Translations under genes and position numbers: made by a program
Assembly (NCBI RefSeq): GCF_051020765.1
Contig: NW_027469284.1
Span: 1 to 64,000, forward strand
Source: Lasioglossum baleicum
Lineage: Eukaryota; Arthropoda; Insecta; Hymenoptera; Halictidae
Direction: 5' to 3'
Length of the DNA stretch: 64,000 nt
Part shown: one piece after another, positions 25,191 to 39,530 of the stretch
Layout: each line of letters starts with the position of its first letter
Numbering within the stretch: position 1 is the stretch's first letter
The notes under the pieces: generated by a model
What the model was told of the DNA's origin: nothing
Database searches by the model: none
What the model saw: the letters and a program-made list of their open reading frames with translations, nothing else

Positions 25191-26820
25191 CGTTATGCGT
25201 TATGCGTTATGCGTTATGCGTTATGCGTTATGCGTTATGCGTTATGCGTTATGCGTTATGCGTTATGCGTTATGCGTTATGCGTTATGCGTTATGCGTTA
25301 TGCGTTATGCGTTATGCGTTATGCGTTATGCGTTATGCGTTATGCGTTATGCGTTATGCGTTATGCGTTATGCGTTATGCGTTATGCGTTATGCGTTATG
25401 CGTCATGCGTTATGCGTTATGCGTTATGCGTTATGCGTTATGCGTTATGCGTTATGCGTTATGCGTTATGCGTTATGCGTTATGCGTTATGCGTTATGCG
25501 TTATGCGTTATGCGTTATTCGTTATGCGTTATGCGTTATGCGCTATGCGTTATGCGTTATCCGTTATGCGTTACGCGTTATGCGTTATGCGTTATGCGTT
25601 ATGCGTTATGCGTCATGCGTTATCCGTTATGCGTTATGCGTTATGCGTTATGCGTTATGCGTTATGCGTTATGCGTTATGCGTTATGCGTTATGCGTTAT
25701 GCGTTATGCGTTATGCGTTATGCGTTATGCGTTATGCGTTATGCGTTATGCGTTATGCGTTATGCGTTATGCGTTATGCGTTATGCGTTATGCGTTATGC
25801 GTTATGCGTTATGCGTTATGCGTTATGCGTTATGCGTTATGCGTTATGCGTTATGCGTTATGCGTTATGCGTTATGCGTTATGCGTTACGCGTTATGCGT
25901 TATGCGTTACGCGTTATGCGTTATGCGTTATGCGTTATGCGTTATGCGTTAAGCGTTATACGTTATGCGATATGCGTTATTCGTTATGCTTTATGCGTTA
26001 TGCGTTGTGGGTTATCCGTTATGCGTCATGCGTTATCCGTTATGCGTTATGCGTTATGCGTTATGCGTTATGCGTTATGCGTTATGCGTTATGCGTTATG
26101 CGTTATGCGTTATGCGTTATGCGTTATGCGTTATGCGTTATGCGTTACGCGTTATGCGTTATGCGTTATGCGTTATGCGTTAAGCGTTATACGTTATGCG
26201 TTATGCGTTATGCGTTATGCGTTATGCGTTATGCGGTATGCGTTATGCGTTATGCTTTATGCGTTATGCGTTATGCGTTATGCGTTATGCGTTATGCGTT
26301 ATGCGTTATGCGTTATGCGTTATGCGTTATGCGTTATGCGTTATGCGTTATGCGTTATGCGTTATGCGTTATGCGTTATGCGTTATGCGTTATGCGTTAT
26401 GCGTTATGCGTTATGCGTTATGCGTTATGCGTTATGCGTTATGCGTTATGCGTTATGCGTTATGCGTTATGCGTTATGCGTTATGCGTTATGCGTTATGC
26501 GTTATGCGTTATGCGTTATGCGTTATGCGTTATGCGTTATGCGTTATGCGTTATGCGTTATGCGTTATGCGTTATTCGTTATGCGTTATGCGTTATGCGT
26601 TGTGGGTTATCCGTTATGCGTCATGCGTTATCCGTTATGCGTTATGCGTTATGCGTTATCCGTTATGCGTTATCCGTTATGCGTTACGCGTTATCCGTTA
26701 TGCGTTATGCGTTATGCGTTATGCGTTATGCGTTATGCGTTATGCGTTATGCGTTATGCGTTATGCGTTATGCGTTATGCGTTATGCGTTATGCGTTATG
26801 CGTTATGCGTTATGCGTTAA

Positions 26821-28680
26821 GCGTTATACGTTATGCGATATGCGTTATTCGTTATGCGTTATGCGTTATGCGTTATGCGTTATGCGTTATGCGTTATGCG
26901 TTATGCGTTATGCGTTATGCGTTATGCGTTATGCGTTATGCGTTATGCGTTATGCGTTATGCGTTATGCGTTATGCGTTATGCGTTATGCGTAATGCGTT
27001 ATGCATTATGCGTTATGCGTTATGCGTAATGCGTTATGAGTAATGTGTCATGCGTTATGCGTTATGCGTTATGGACTATGCTTTATGCGGTATGCGTTGT
27101 GGGTTATCCGTTATGCGTCATGCGTTATGCGTTATGCGTTATGCGTTATGCGTTATGCGTTATGCGTTATGCGTTATGCGTTATGCGTTATGCGTTATGC
27201 GTTATGCGTTATGCGTTATGCGTTATGCGTTATGCGTTATGCGTTATGCGTTATGCGTTATGCGTTATGCGTTATGAGTTATGCGTTATGCGTTATGCGT
27301 TATGCGTTATGCGCTATGCGTTATGCGTTATGCGTTATGCGTTATGCGTTATGCGTTATGCGTTATGCGTTATGCGTTATGCGTTATGCGTTATGCGTTA
27401 TGCGTTATGCGTTATCCGTTATGCGTTATCCGTTATGCGTTACGCGTTATGCGTTATGCGTTATGCGTTATGCGTTAAGCGTTATACGTTATGCGATATG
27501 CGTTATTCGTTATGCGTTATGCGTTATGCGTTATGCGTTATGCGTTATGCGTTATGCGTTATGCGTTATGCGTTATGCGTTATGCGTTATGCGTTATGCG
27601 TTATGCGTTATGCGTTATGCGTTATGCGTTATGCGTTATGCGTTATGCGTTATGCGTTATGCGTTATGCGTTATGCGTTATGCGTTATGCGTTATGCGTT
27701 ATGCATTATGCTTTATGCGTTATGCGTTATGCGTTATGCGTTATGCGTTATGCGTCATGCGTTATGCGTTATGCGTTCTGCGTTATGCGTTATGCGATAT
27801 GCGTTATGCGTTATGCGTTATGCGTTATGCGTTATGCGTTATGCGTTATGCGTTAAGCGTTAGACGTTATGCGATATGCGTTATTCGTTATGCGTTATGC
27901 GTTATGCGTTATGCGTTATGCGTTATGCGTTATGCGTTATGCGTTATGCGTTATGCGTTATGCGTTATGCGTTATGCGTTATGCGTTATGCGTTATGCGT
28001 TATGCGTTATGCGTTATGCGTTATGCGTTATGCGTTATGCGTTATGCGTTATGCGTAATGCGTTATGCATTATGCGTTATGCGTTATGCGTAATGCGTTA
28101 TGAGTAATGTGTCATGCGTTATGCGTTATGGACTATGCTTTATGCGGTATGCGTTGTGGGTTATCCGTTATGCGTCATGCGTTATGCGTTATGCGTTATG
28201 CGTTATGCGTTATGCGTTATGCGTTACGCGTTACGCGTTATGCGTTATGCGTTATGCGTTATGCGTTATGCGTTATGCGTTATGCGTTATGCGTTATGCG
28301 TTATGCGTTATGCGTTATGCGTTATGCGTTATGCGTTATGCGTTATGCGTTATGCGTTATGCGTTATGCGTTATGCGTTATGCGTTATGCGTTATGCGTT
28401 ATGCGTTATGCGTTATGCGTTATGCGTTATGCGTTATGCGTTATGCGTTATGCGTTATGCGTTATGCGTTATGCGTTATGCGTTATGCGTTATGCGTTAT
28501 GCGTTATGCGTTATGCGTTATGCGTTATGCGTTATGCGTTATGCGTTATGCGTTATGCGTTATGCGTTATGCGTTATGCGTTATGCGTTATGCGTTATGC
28601 GTTATGCGTTATGCGTTATGCGTTATGCGTTATGCGTTACGCGTTATGCGTTATGCGTTATGCGTTATGGGTTATGCGTT
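26821..28680 (+). repeat. Domain 1-type island inside domain 2
   Basis: Alphas at 27,043 and 28,107 have the CGGTATGC form otherwise confined to domain 1. The first is followed by ATGAGTT and GCGCTATG variants as at 11,727 and 20,498. The second is followed by ACGCG and TTATGGGTTATG units as in A1-A3 and has the same leading block as 22,178. Offsets to the best matches are 6,545 (20,498 to 27,043) and 5,929 (22,178 to 28,107). No gamma lies in the island. It reads as a domain 1 segment moved or copied into domain 2. Confidence 0.75.
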
Positions 28681-28967
28681 ATGCGTTATGCGTTATGCGT
28701 TATGCGTTATGCGTTATGCGTTATGCGTTATGCGTTATGCGTTATGCGTTATGCGTTATGCGTTATGCGTTATGCGTTATGCGTTATGCGTTATGCGTTA
28801 TGCGTTATGCGTTATGCGTTATGCGTTATGCGTTACGCGTTATGCGTTATGCGTTATGCGTTATGCGTTATGCGTCATGCGTTATCCGTTATGCGTTATG
28901 CGTTATGCGTTATGCGTTATGCGTTATGCGTTATGCGTTATGCGTTATGCGTTATGCGTTATGCGTT

Positions 28968-31045
28968 ATGTGTTATGCGTTGTGCTTTACGGGTTATGCG
29001 ATATGCGTTATGCGTTATGACTTTTTCATTGAGCGTTATGCGTTATGCGTAATGCGTTATGCATTATGCGTTATGCGTTATGCGTTATGCGTAATGCGTT
29101 ATGAGTAATGTGTCATGCGTTATGCGTTATGGACTATGCTTTATGCGTTATGCGTTGTGGGTTATCCGTTATGCGTCATGCGTTATCCATTATGCTTTAT
29201 GCGTTATGCGTTATGCGTTATCCGTTATGCGTTATCCGTTATGCGTTACGCGTTATGCGTTATGCGTTATGCGTTATGCGTTAAGCGTTATACGTTATGC
29301 GATATGCGTTATTCGTTATGCGTTATGCGTTATGCGTTATGCGTTATGCGTTATGCGTTATGCGTTATGCGTTATGCGTTATGCGTTATGCGTTATGCGT
29401 TATGCGTCATGCGTCATGCGTTATGCGTTATGCGTTATGCGTTATGCGTTATGCGTTATGCGTTATGCGTTATGCGTTATGCGTTGTGCGTTATGCGTTA
29501 TGCGTTATGCGTTATGCGTTATTCGTTATGCGTTATGCGTTATGCGTTACGCGTTATGCGTTATGCGTTATGCGTTATGCGTTAAGCGTTATACGTTATG
29601 CGATATGCGTTATTCGTTATGCGTTATGCGTTATGCGTTATGCGTTATGCGTTATGCGTTATGCGTTATGCGTTATGCGTTATGCGTTATGCGTCATGCG
29701 TCATGCGTTATGCGTTATGCGTTATGCGTTATGCGTTATGCGTTATGCGTTATGCGTTATGCGTTATGCGTTATGCGTTATCCGTTATGCGTTACGCGTT
29801 ATGCGTTATGCGTTATGCGTTAAGCGTTATACGTTATGCGATATGCGTTATTCGTTATGCTTTATGCGTTATGCGTTGTGGGTTATCCGTTATGCGTCAT
29901 GCGTTATCCGTTATGCGTTATGCGTTATGCGTTATGCGTTATGCGTTATGCGTTATGCGTTATGCGTTATGCGTTATGCGTTATGCGTTATGCGTTATGC
30001 GTTATGCGTTATGCGTTATGCGTTATGCGTTATGCGTTATGCGTTATGCGTTATGCGTTATGCGTTATGCGTTATGCGTTATGCGTTATGCGTTATGCGT
30101 TATGCGTTATGCGTTATGCGTTATGCGTTATGCGTTATGCGTTTTGCGTTATGCGTTATGCGTTATGCATTATGCGTTATGCGTTATGCGTTATGCGTTA
30201 TGCGTTATGCGTTATGCGTTATGCGTTATGACTTTTTCATTGAGCGTTATGCGTTATGCGTAATGCGTTATGCATTATGCGTTATGCGTTATGCGTTATG
30301 CGTAATGCGTTATGAGTAATGTGTCATGCGTTATGCGTTATGGACTATGCTTTATGCGTTATGCGTTATGGGTTATCCGTTATGCGTCATGCGTTATCCG
30401 TTATGGACTATGCTTTATGCGTTATGCGTTATGGGTTATCCGTTATGCGTCATGCGTTATGCGTTATGCGTTATGCGTTATGCGTTATGCGTTATGCGTT
30501 ATGCGTTATGCGTTATGCGTTATGCGTTATGCGTTATGCGTTATGCGTTATGCGTTATGCGTTATGCGTTATGCGTTATGCGTTATGCGTTATGCGTTAT
30601 GCGTTATGCGTTATGCGTTATGCGTTATGCGTTATGCGTTATTCGTTATGCGTTATGCGTTATGCGCTATGCGTTATGCGTTATCCGTTATGCGTTACGC
30701 GTTATGCGTTATGCGTTATGCGTTATGCGTTATGCGTCATGCGTTATCCGTTATGCGTTATGCGTTATGCGTTATGCGTTATGCGTTATGCGTTATGCGT
30801 TATGCGTTATGCGTTATGCGTTATGTGTTATGCGTTGTGCTTTACGGGTTATGCGATATGCGTTATGCGTTATGACTTTTTCATTGAGCGTTATGCGTTA
30901 TGCGTAATGCGTTATGCATTATGCGTTATGCGTTATGCGTTATGCGTAATGCGTTATGAGTAATGTGTCATGCGTTATGCGTTATGGACTATGCTTTATG
31001 CGTTATGCGTTGTGGGTTATCCGTTATGCGTCATGCGTTATCCAT
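28968..31045 (+). repeat. Gamma-alpha cassette, 140-base form (two copies)
   Basis: Cassettes begin with ATGTGTTATGCG, GTTGTGCTTTACGGG and an ATGCGAT unit, then gamma (GAGC form), a GTAATG unit, ATGCATT, GTAATG, ATGAGTAATG and alpha. Starts are 28,968 and 30,823, with alpha 140 bases later (29,108 and 30,963); gamma to alpha is 91. A related cassette at 30,228-30,319 has the same 91-base gamma-to-alpha distance but lacks the left ATGTGTT/TTTACGGG part. Confidence 0.88.
30228..30770 (+). repeat. Second copy of the doubled-alpha segment
   Basis: Gamma at 30,228, alpha at 30,319 and ATGGACT at 30,340 and 30,403 match 24,957-25,650 at an offset of 5,271. The pure run following the doubled alpha is shorter here. 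The segment joins directly into a 140-base cassette at 30,823. Confidence 0.83.
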
Positions 31046-31872
31046 TATGCTTTATGCGTTATGCGTTATGCGTTATCCGTTATGCGTTATCCGTTATGCG
31101 TTACGCGTTATGCGTTATGCGTTATGCGTTATGCGTTAAGCGTTATACGTTATGCGATATGCGTTATTCGTTATGCGTTATGCGTTATGCGTTATGCGTT
31201 ATGCGTTATGCGTTATGCGTTATGCGTTATGCGTTATGCGTCATGCGTCATGCGTTATGCGTTATGCGTTATGCGTTATGCGTTATGCGTTATGCGTTAT
31301 GCGTTATGCGTTATGCGTTGTGCGTTATGCGTTATGCGTTATGCGTTATGCGTTATTCGTTATGCGTTATGCGTTATGCGTTATGCGTTATGCGTTATGC
31401 GTTATGCGTTATGCGTTATGCGTTATGCGTTATGCGTTATGCGTTATGCGTTATGCGTTATGCGTTATGCGTTATGCGTTATGCGTTATGCGTTATGCGT
31501 TATGCGTTATGCGTTATGCGTTATGCGTTATGCGTTATGCGTTATGCGTTATGCGTTATGCGTTATGCGTTATGCGTTATGCGTTATGCGTTATGCGTTA
31601 TGCGTTATGCGTTATGCGTTATGCGTTATGCGTTATGCGTTATGCGTTATGCGTTATGCGTTATGCGTTATGCGTTATGCGTTATGCGTTATGCGTTATG
31701 CGTTATGCGTTATGCGTTATGCGTTATGCGTTATGCGTTATGCGTTATGCGTTATGCGTTATGCGTTATGCGTTATGCGTTATGCGTTATGCGTTATGCG
31801 TTATGCGTTATGCGTTATGCGTTATGCGTTATGCGTTATGCGTTATGCGTTATGCGTTATGCGTTATGCGTT

Positions 31873-34800
31873 ATGTGTTATGCGTTGTGCTTTACGGGTT
31901 ATGCGATATGCGTTATGCGTTATGACTTTTTCATTGAGCGTTATGCGTTATGCGTAATGCGTTATGCATTATGCGTTATGCGTTATGCGTAATGCGTTAT
32001 GAGTAATGTGTCATGCGTTATGCGTTATGGACTATGCTTTATGCGTTATGCGTTGTGGGTTATCCGTTATGCGTTATGCGTTATGCGTTATCCGTTATGC
32101 GTTATCCGTTATGCGTTACGCGTTATGCGTTATGCGTTATGCGTTATGCGTTAAGCGTTATACGTTATGCGATATGCGTTATTCGTTATGCGTTATGCGT
32201 TATGCGTTATGCGTTATGCGTTATGCGTTATGCGTTATGCGTTATGCGTTATGCGTTATGCGTTATGCGTTATGCGTTATGCGTTATGCGTTATGCGTTA
32301 TGCGTTATGCGTTATGCGTTATGCGTTATGCGTTATGCGTTGTGCGTTATGCGTTATGCGTTATGCGTTATGCGTTATTCGTTATGCGTTATGCGTTATG
32401 CGTTATGCGTTATGCGTTATGCGTTATGCGTTATGCGTTATGCGTTATGCGTTATGCGTTATGCGTTATGCGTTATGCGTTATGCGTTATGCGTTATGCG
32501 TTATGCGTTATGCGTTATGCGTTATGCGTTATGCGTTATGCGTTATGCGTTATGCGTTATGCGTTATGCGTTATGCGTTATGCGTTATGCGTTATGCGTT
32601 ATGCGTTATGCGTTATGCGTTATGCGTTATGCGTTATGCGTTATGCGTTATGCGTTATGCGTTATGCGTTATGCGTTATGCGTTATGCGTTATGCGTTAT
32701 GCGTTATGCGTTATGCGTTATGCGTTATGCGTTATGCGTTATGCGTTATGCGTTATGCGTTATGCGTTATGCGTTATGCGTTATGCGTTATGCGTTATGC
32801 GTTATGCGTTATGCGTTATGCGTTATGCGTTATGCGTTATGTGTTATGCGTTGTGCTTTACGGGTTATGCGATATGCGTTATGCGTTATGACTTTTTCAT
32901 TGAGCGTTATGCGTTATGCGTAATGCGTTATGCATTATGCGTTATGCGTTATGCGTAATGCGTTATGAGTAATGTGTCATGCGTTATGCGTTATGGACTA
33001 TGCTTTATGCGTTATGCGTTGTGGGTTATCCGTTATGCGTTATGCGTTATGCGTTATCCGTTATGCGTTATCCGTTATGCGTTACGCGTTATGCGTTATG
33101 CGTTATGCGTTATGCGTTAAGCGTTATACGTTATGCGATATGCGTTATTCGTTATGCGTTATGCGTTATGCGTTATGCGTTATACGTTATGCGTTATGCG
33201 TTATGCGTTATGCGTTATGCGTTATGCGTTATGCGTTACGCGTTATGCGTTATGCGTTATGCGTTATGCGTTAAGCGTTATACGTTATGCGATATGCGTT
33301 ATTCGTTATGCGTTATGCGTTATGCGTTATGCGTTATGCGTTATGCGTTATGCGTTATGCGTTATGCGTTATGCGTTATGCGTTATGCGTTATGCGTTAT
33401 GCGTTATGCGTTATGCGTTATGCGTTATGCGTTATGCGTTATGCGTTATGCGTTATGCGTTATGCGTTATGCGTTATGCGTTATGCGTTATGCGTTATGC
33501 GTTATGCGTTATGCGTCATGCGTTATGCGTTATGCGTTCTGCGTTATGCGTTATGCGTTATGCGTTATGCGTTATGCGTTATGCGTTATGCGTTATGCGT
33601 TATGCGTTATGCGTTATGCGTTATGCGTTATTCGTTATGCGTTATGCGTTATGCGTTATGCGTTATGCGTTATGCGTTATGCGTTATGCGTTATGCGTTA
33701 TGCGTTATGCGTTATGCGTTATGCGTTATGCGTTATGCGTTATGCGTTATGCGTTATGCGTTATGCGTTATGCGTTATGCGTTATGCGTTATGCGTTATG
33801 CGTTATGCGTTATGCGTTATGCGTTATGCGTTATGCGTTATGCGTTATGCGTTATGCGTTATGCGTTATGCGTTATGCGTTATGCGTTATGCGTTATGCG
33901 TTATGCGTTATGCGTTATGCGTTATGCGTTATGCGTTATGCGTTATGCGTTATGCGTTATGCGTTATGCGTTATGCGTTATGCGTTATGCGTTATGCGTT
34001 ATGCGTTATGCGTTATGCGTTATGCGTTATGCGTTATGCGTTATGCGTTATGCGTTATGCGTTATGCGTTATGCGTTATGCGTTATGCGTTATGCGTTAT
34101 GCGTTATGCGTTATGCGTTATGCGTTATGCGTTATGCGTTATGCGTTATGCGTTATGCGTTATGCGTTATGCGTTATGCGTTATGCGTTATGCGTTATGC
34201 GTTATGCGTTATGCGTTATGCGTTATGTGTTATGCGTTGTGCTTTACGGGTTATGCGATATGCGTTATGCGTTATGACTTTTTCATTGAGCGTTATGCGT
34301 TATGCGTAATGCGTTATGCATTATGCGTTATGCGTTATGCGTAATGCGTTATGAGTAATGTGTCATGCGTTATGCGTTATGGACTATGCTTTATGCGTTA
34401 TGCGTTGTGGGTTATCCGTTATGCGTTATGCGTTATGCGTTATCCGTTATGCGTTATCCGTTATGCGTTACGCGTTATGCGTTATGCGTTATGCGTTATG
34501 CGTTAAGCGTTATACGTTATGCGATATGCGTTATTCGTTATGCGTTATGCGTTATGCGTTATGCGTTATGCGTTATGCGTTATGCGTTATGCGTTATGCG
34601 TTATGCGTTATGCGTTATGCGTTACGCGTTATGCGTTATGCGTTATGCGTTATGCGTTAAGCGTTATACGTTATGCGATATGCGTTATTCGTTATGCGTT
34701 ATGCGTTATGCGTTATGCGTTATGCGTTATGCGTTATGCGTTATGCGTTATGCGTTATGCGTTATGCGTTATGCGTTATGCGTTATGCGTTATGCGTTAT

Positions 34801-36660
34801 GCGTTATGCGTTATGCGTTATGCGTTATGCTTTATGCGTTATGCGTTATGCGTTATGCGTTATGCGTTATGCGTTATGCGTTATGCGTCATGCGTTATGC
34901 GTTATGCGTTCTGCGTTATGCGTTATGCGTTATGCGTTATGCGTTATGCGTTATGCGTTATGCGTTATGCGTTATGCGTTATGCGTTATGCGTTATGCGT
35001 TATTCGTTATGCGTTATGCGTTATGCGTTATGCGTTATGCGTTATGCGTTATGCGTTATGCGTTATGCGTTATGCGTTATGCGTTATGCGTTATGCGTTA
35101 TGCGTTATGCGTTATGCGTTATGCGTTATGCGTTATGCGTTATGCGTTATGCGTTATGCGTTATGCGTTATGCGTTATGCGTTATGCGTTATGCGTTATG
35201 CGTTATGCGTTATGCGTTATGCGTTATGCGTTATGCGTTATGCGTTATGCGTTATGCGTTATGCGTTATGCGTTATGCGTTATGCGTTATGCGTTATGCG
35301 TTATGCGTTATGCGTTATGCGTTATGCGTTATGCGTTATGCGTTATGCGTTATGCGTTATGCGTTATGCGTTATGCGTTATGCGTTATGCGTTATGCGTT
35401 ATGCGTTATGCGTTATGCGTTATGCGTTATGCGTTATGCGTTATGCGTTATGCGTTATGCGTTATGCGTTATGCGTTATGCGTTATGCGTTATGCGTTAT
35501 GCGTTATGTGTTATGCGTTGTGCTTTACGGGTTATGCGATATGCGTTATGCGTTATGACTTTTTCATTGAGCGTTATGCGTTATGCGTAATGCGTTATGC
35601 ATTATGCGTTATGCGTTATGCGTAATGCGTTATGAGTAATGTGTCATGCGTTATGCGTTATGGACTATGCTTTATGCGTTATGCGTTGTGGGTTATCCGT
35701 TATGCGTTATGCGTTATGCGTTATCCGTTATGCGTTATCCGTTATGCGTTACGCGTTATGCGTTATGCGTTATGCGTTATGCGTTAAGCGTTATACGTTA
35801 TGCGATATGCGTTATTCGTTATGCGTTATGCGTTATGCGTTATGCGTTATGCGTTATGCGTTATGCGTTATGCGTTATGCGTTATGCGTTATGCGTTATG
35901 CGTTATGCGTTATGCGTTATGCGTTATGCGTTATGCGTTATGCGTTATGCGTTATGCGTTATGCGTTATGCGTTGTGCGTTATGCGTTATGCGTTATGCG
36001 TTATGCGTTATTCGTTATGCGTTATGCGTTATGCGTTATGCGTTATGCGTTATGCGTTATGCGTTATGCGTTATGCGTTATGCGTTATGCGTTATGCGTT
36101 ATGCGTTATGCGTTATGCGTTATGCGTTATGCGTTATGCGTTATGCGTTATGCGTTATGCGTTATGCGTTATGCGTTATGCGTTATGCGTTATGCGTTAT
36201 GCGTTATGCGTTATGCGTTATGCGTTATGCGTTATGCGTTATGCGTTATGCGTTATGCGTTATGCGTTATGCGTTATGCGTTATGCGTTATGCGTTATGC
36301 GTTATGCGTTATGCGTTATGCGTTATGCGTTATGCGTTATGCGTTATGCGTTATGCGTTATGCGTTATGCGTTATGCGTTATGCGTTATGCGTTATGCGT
36401 TATGCGTTATGCGTTATGCGTTATGCGTTATGCGTTATGCGTTATGTGTTATGCGTTGTGCTTTACGGGTTATGCGATATGCGTTATGCGTTATGACTTT
36501 TTCATTGAGCGTTATGCGTTATGCGTAATGCGTTATGCATTATGCGTTATGCGTTATGCGTAATGCGTTATGAGTAATGTGTCATGCGTTATGCGTTATG
36601 GACTATGCTTTATGCGTTATGCGTTGTGGGTTATCCGTTATGCGTTATGCGTTATGCGTT
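31873..36660 (+). repeat. Gamma-alpha cassette, 133-base form (five copies)
   Basis: Cassettes start at 31,873, 32,839, 34,225, 35,506 and 36,444, each with gamma at +49 and alpha at +133. They are one unit shorter than the 140-base form; the unit is lost between gamma and alpha (84 instead of 91). Start-to-start distances are 966, 1386, 1281 and 938. Between cassettes lie kappa, sometimes a GTGCGTT and ATTCGTT pair, and a long pure run. Confidence 0.9.
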
Positions 36661-36730
36661 ATGCGTTATCCGTTATGCGTTATCCGTTATGCGTTACGCG
36701 TTATGCGTTATGCGTTATGCGTTATGCGTT

Positions 36731-37940
36731 AAGCGTTATACGTTATGCGATATGCGTTATTCGTTATGCGTTATGCGTTATGCGTTATGCGTTATGCGTT
36801 ATGCGTTATGCGTTATGCGTTATGCGTTATGCGTTATGCGTTATGCGTTATGCGTTATGCGTTATGCGTTATGCGTTATGCGTTATGCGTTATGCGTTAT
36901 GCGTTATGCGTTATGCTTTATGCGTTATGCGTTATGCGTTATGCGTTATGCGTTATGCGTTATGCGTTATGCGTCATGCGTTATGCGTTATGCGTTCTGC
37001 GTTATGCGTTATGCGTTATGCGTTATGCGTTATGCGTTATGCGTTATGCGTTATGCGTTATGCGTTATGCGTTATGCGTTACGCGTTATGCGTTATGCGT
37101 TATGCGTTATGCGTTATGCGTTATGCGTTATGCGTTATGCGTTATGCGTTATGCGTTATGCGTTATGCGTTATGCGTTATGCGTTATGCGTTATGCGTTA
37201 TGCGTTATGCGTTATGCGTTATGCGTTATGCGTTATGCGTGATGCGTTATGCATTATGCGTTATGCGTTATGCGTTATGCGTTATCCGTTATGCGTTACG
37301 CGTTATGCGTTATGCGTTATGCGTTATGCGTTATGCGTCATGCGTTATCCGTTATGCGTTATGCGTTATGCGTTATGCGTTATGCGTTATGCGTTATGCG
37401 TTATGCGTTATGCGTTATGCGTTATGCGTTATGCGTTATGCGTTATGCGTTATGCGTTATGCGTTATGCGTTATGCGTTATGCGTTATGCGTTATGCGTT
37501 ATGCGTTATGTGTTATGCTCTGTGCTTTACGGGTTATGCGATATGCGTTATGCGTTATGACTTTTTCATTGAGCGTTATGCGTTATGCGTAATGCGTTAT
37601 GCATTATGCGTTATGCGTTATGCGTAATGCGTTATGAGTAATGTGTCATGCGTTATGCGTTATGGACTATGCTTTATGCGTTATGCGTTATGCGTTATGC
37701 GTTATTCGTTATGCGTTATGCGTTATGCGTTATGCGTTATGCGTCATGCGTTATGCGTTATGCGTTATGCGTTATGCGTTATGCGTTATGCGTTATGCGT
37801 TATGCGTTATGCGTTATGCGTTATGCGTTATGCGTTATGCGTTATGCGTTATGCGTAATGCGTTATGAGTAATGTGTCATGCGTTATGCGTTATGGACTA
37901 TGCTTTATGCGTTATGCGTTGTGGGTTATCCGTTATGCGT
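36731..37940 (+). repeat. ~1.5 kb HOR, left copy
   Basis: Markers here recur to the right: ATGCGAT near 36,745 to 38,236 (offset 1,491), the GTGATG/ATGCATT pair near 37,242-37,250 to 38,754-38,762 (1,512), and cassette 37,508 to 39,097 (1,589). The offset grows in steps of 21 and 77 bases as pure units are gained in the right copy. Confidence 0.8.
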
Positions 37941-39320
37941 CATGCGTTATGCGTTATGCGTTATGCGTTATGCGTTATGCGTTATGCGTTATGCGTTATG
38001 CGTTATGCGTTATGCGTTATGCGTTATGCGTTATGCGTTATGCGTTATGCGTTATGCGTTATGCGTTATGCGTTATGCGTTATGCGTTATGCGTTATGCG
38101 TTATGCGTTATGCGTTATGCGTTATGCGTTATGCGTTATGCGTTATGCGTTATGCGTTATGCGTTATGCGTTATCCGTTATGCGTTACGCGTTATGCGTT
38201 ATGCGTTATGCGTTATGCGTTAAGCGTTATACGTTATGCGATATGCGTTATTCGTTATGCGTTATGCGTTATGCGTTATGCGTTATGCGTTATGCGTTAT
38301 GCGTTATGCGTTATGCGTTATGCGTTATGCGTTATGCGTTATGCGTTATGCGTTATGCGTTATGCGTTATGCGTTATGCGTTATGCGTTATGCGTTATGC
38401 GTTATGCGTTATGCGTTATGCGTTATGCTTTATGCGTTATGCGTTATGCGTTATGCGTTATGCGTTATGCGTTATGCGTCATGCGTTATGCGTTATGCGT
38501 TCTGCGTTATGCGTTATGCGTTATGCGTTATGCGTTATGCGTTATGCGTTATGCGTTATGCGTTATGCGTTATGCGTTATGCGTTACGCGTTACGCGTTA
38601 TGCGTTATGCGTTATGCGTTATGCGTTATGCGTTATGCGTTATGCGTTATGCGTTATGCGTTATGCGTTATGCGTTATGCGTTATGCGTTATGCGTTATG
38701 CGTTATGCGTTATGCGTTATGCGTTATGCGTTATGCGTTATGCGTTATGCGTGATGCGTTATGCATTATGCGTTATGCGTTATGCGTTATGCGTTATCCG
38801 TTATGCGTTACGCGTTATGCGTTATGCGTTATGCGTTATGCGTTATGCGTCATGCGTTATCCGTTATGCGTTATGCGTTATGCGTTATGCGTTATGCGTT
38901 ATGCGTTATGCGTTATGCGTTATGCGTTATGCGTTATGCGTTATGCGTTATGCGTTATGCGTTATGCGTTATGCGTTATGCGTTATGCGTTATGCGTTAT
39001 GCGTTATGCGTTATGCGTTATGCGTTATGCGTTATGCGTTATGCGTTATGCGTTATGCGTTATGCGTTATGCGTTATGCGTTATGCGTTATGCGTTATGT
39101 GTTATGCTCTGTGCTTTACGGGTTATGCGATATGCGTTATGCGTTATGACTTTTTCATTGAGCGTTATGCGTTATGCGTAATGCGTTATGCATTATGCGT
39201 TATGCGTTATGCGTAATGCGTTATGAGTAATGTGTCATGCGTTATGCGTTATGGACTATGCTTTATGCGTTATGCGTTATGCGTTATGCGTTATTCGTTA
39301 TGCGTTATGCGTTATGCGTT
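37508..39320 (+). repeat. Gamma-alpha cassette, CTCTGTGC variant (two copies)
   Basis: Cassettes at 37,508 and 39,097 have ATGCTCTGTGC where others have ATGCGTTGTGC, with alpha at +133 (37,641 and 39,230). These alphas are cut short after CTTTATGC, and a second complete alpha follows 231 bases on (37,872 and 39,461) in both. The copies are 1,589 bases apart and are one duplication. Confidence 0.88.
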
Positions 39321-39530
39321 ATGCGTTATGCGTCATGCGTTATGCGTTATGCGTTATGCGTTATGCGTTATGCGTTATGCGTTATGCGTTATGCGTTATG
39401 CGTTATGCGTTATGCGTTATGCGTTATGCGTTATGCGTTATGCGTAATGCGTTATGAGTAATGTGTCATGCGTTATGCGTTATGGACTATGCTTTATGCG
39501 TTATGCGTTGTGGGTTATCCGTTATGCGTC
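38222..39530 (+). repeat. ~1.5 kb HOR, right copy
   Basis: This matches 36,731-37,940 as described for the left copy, but has two adjacent ACGCGTT units near 38,585 where the left copy has one near 37,081. The segment between the copies (37,872-38,221) is an alpha followed by a nearly pure run. Confidence 0.8.
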
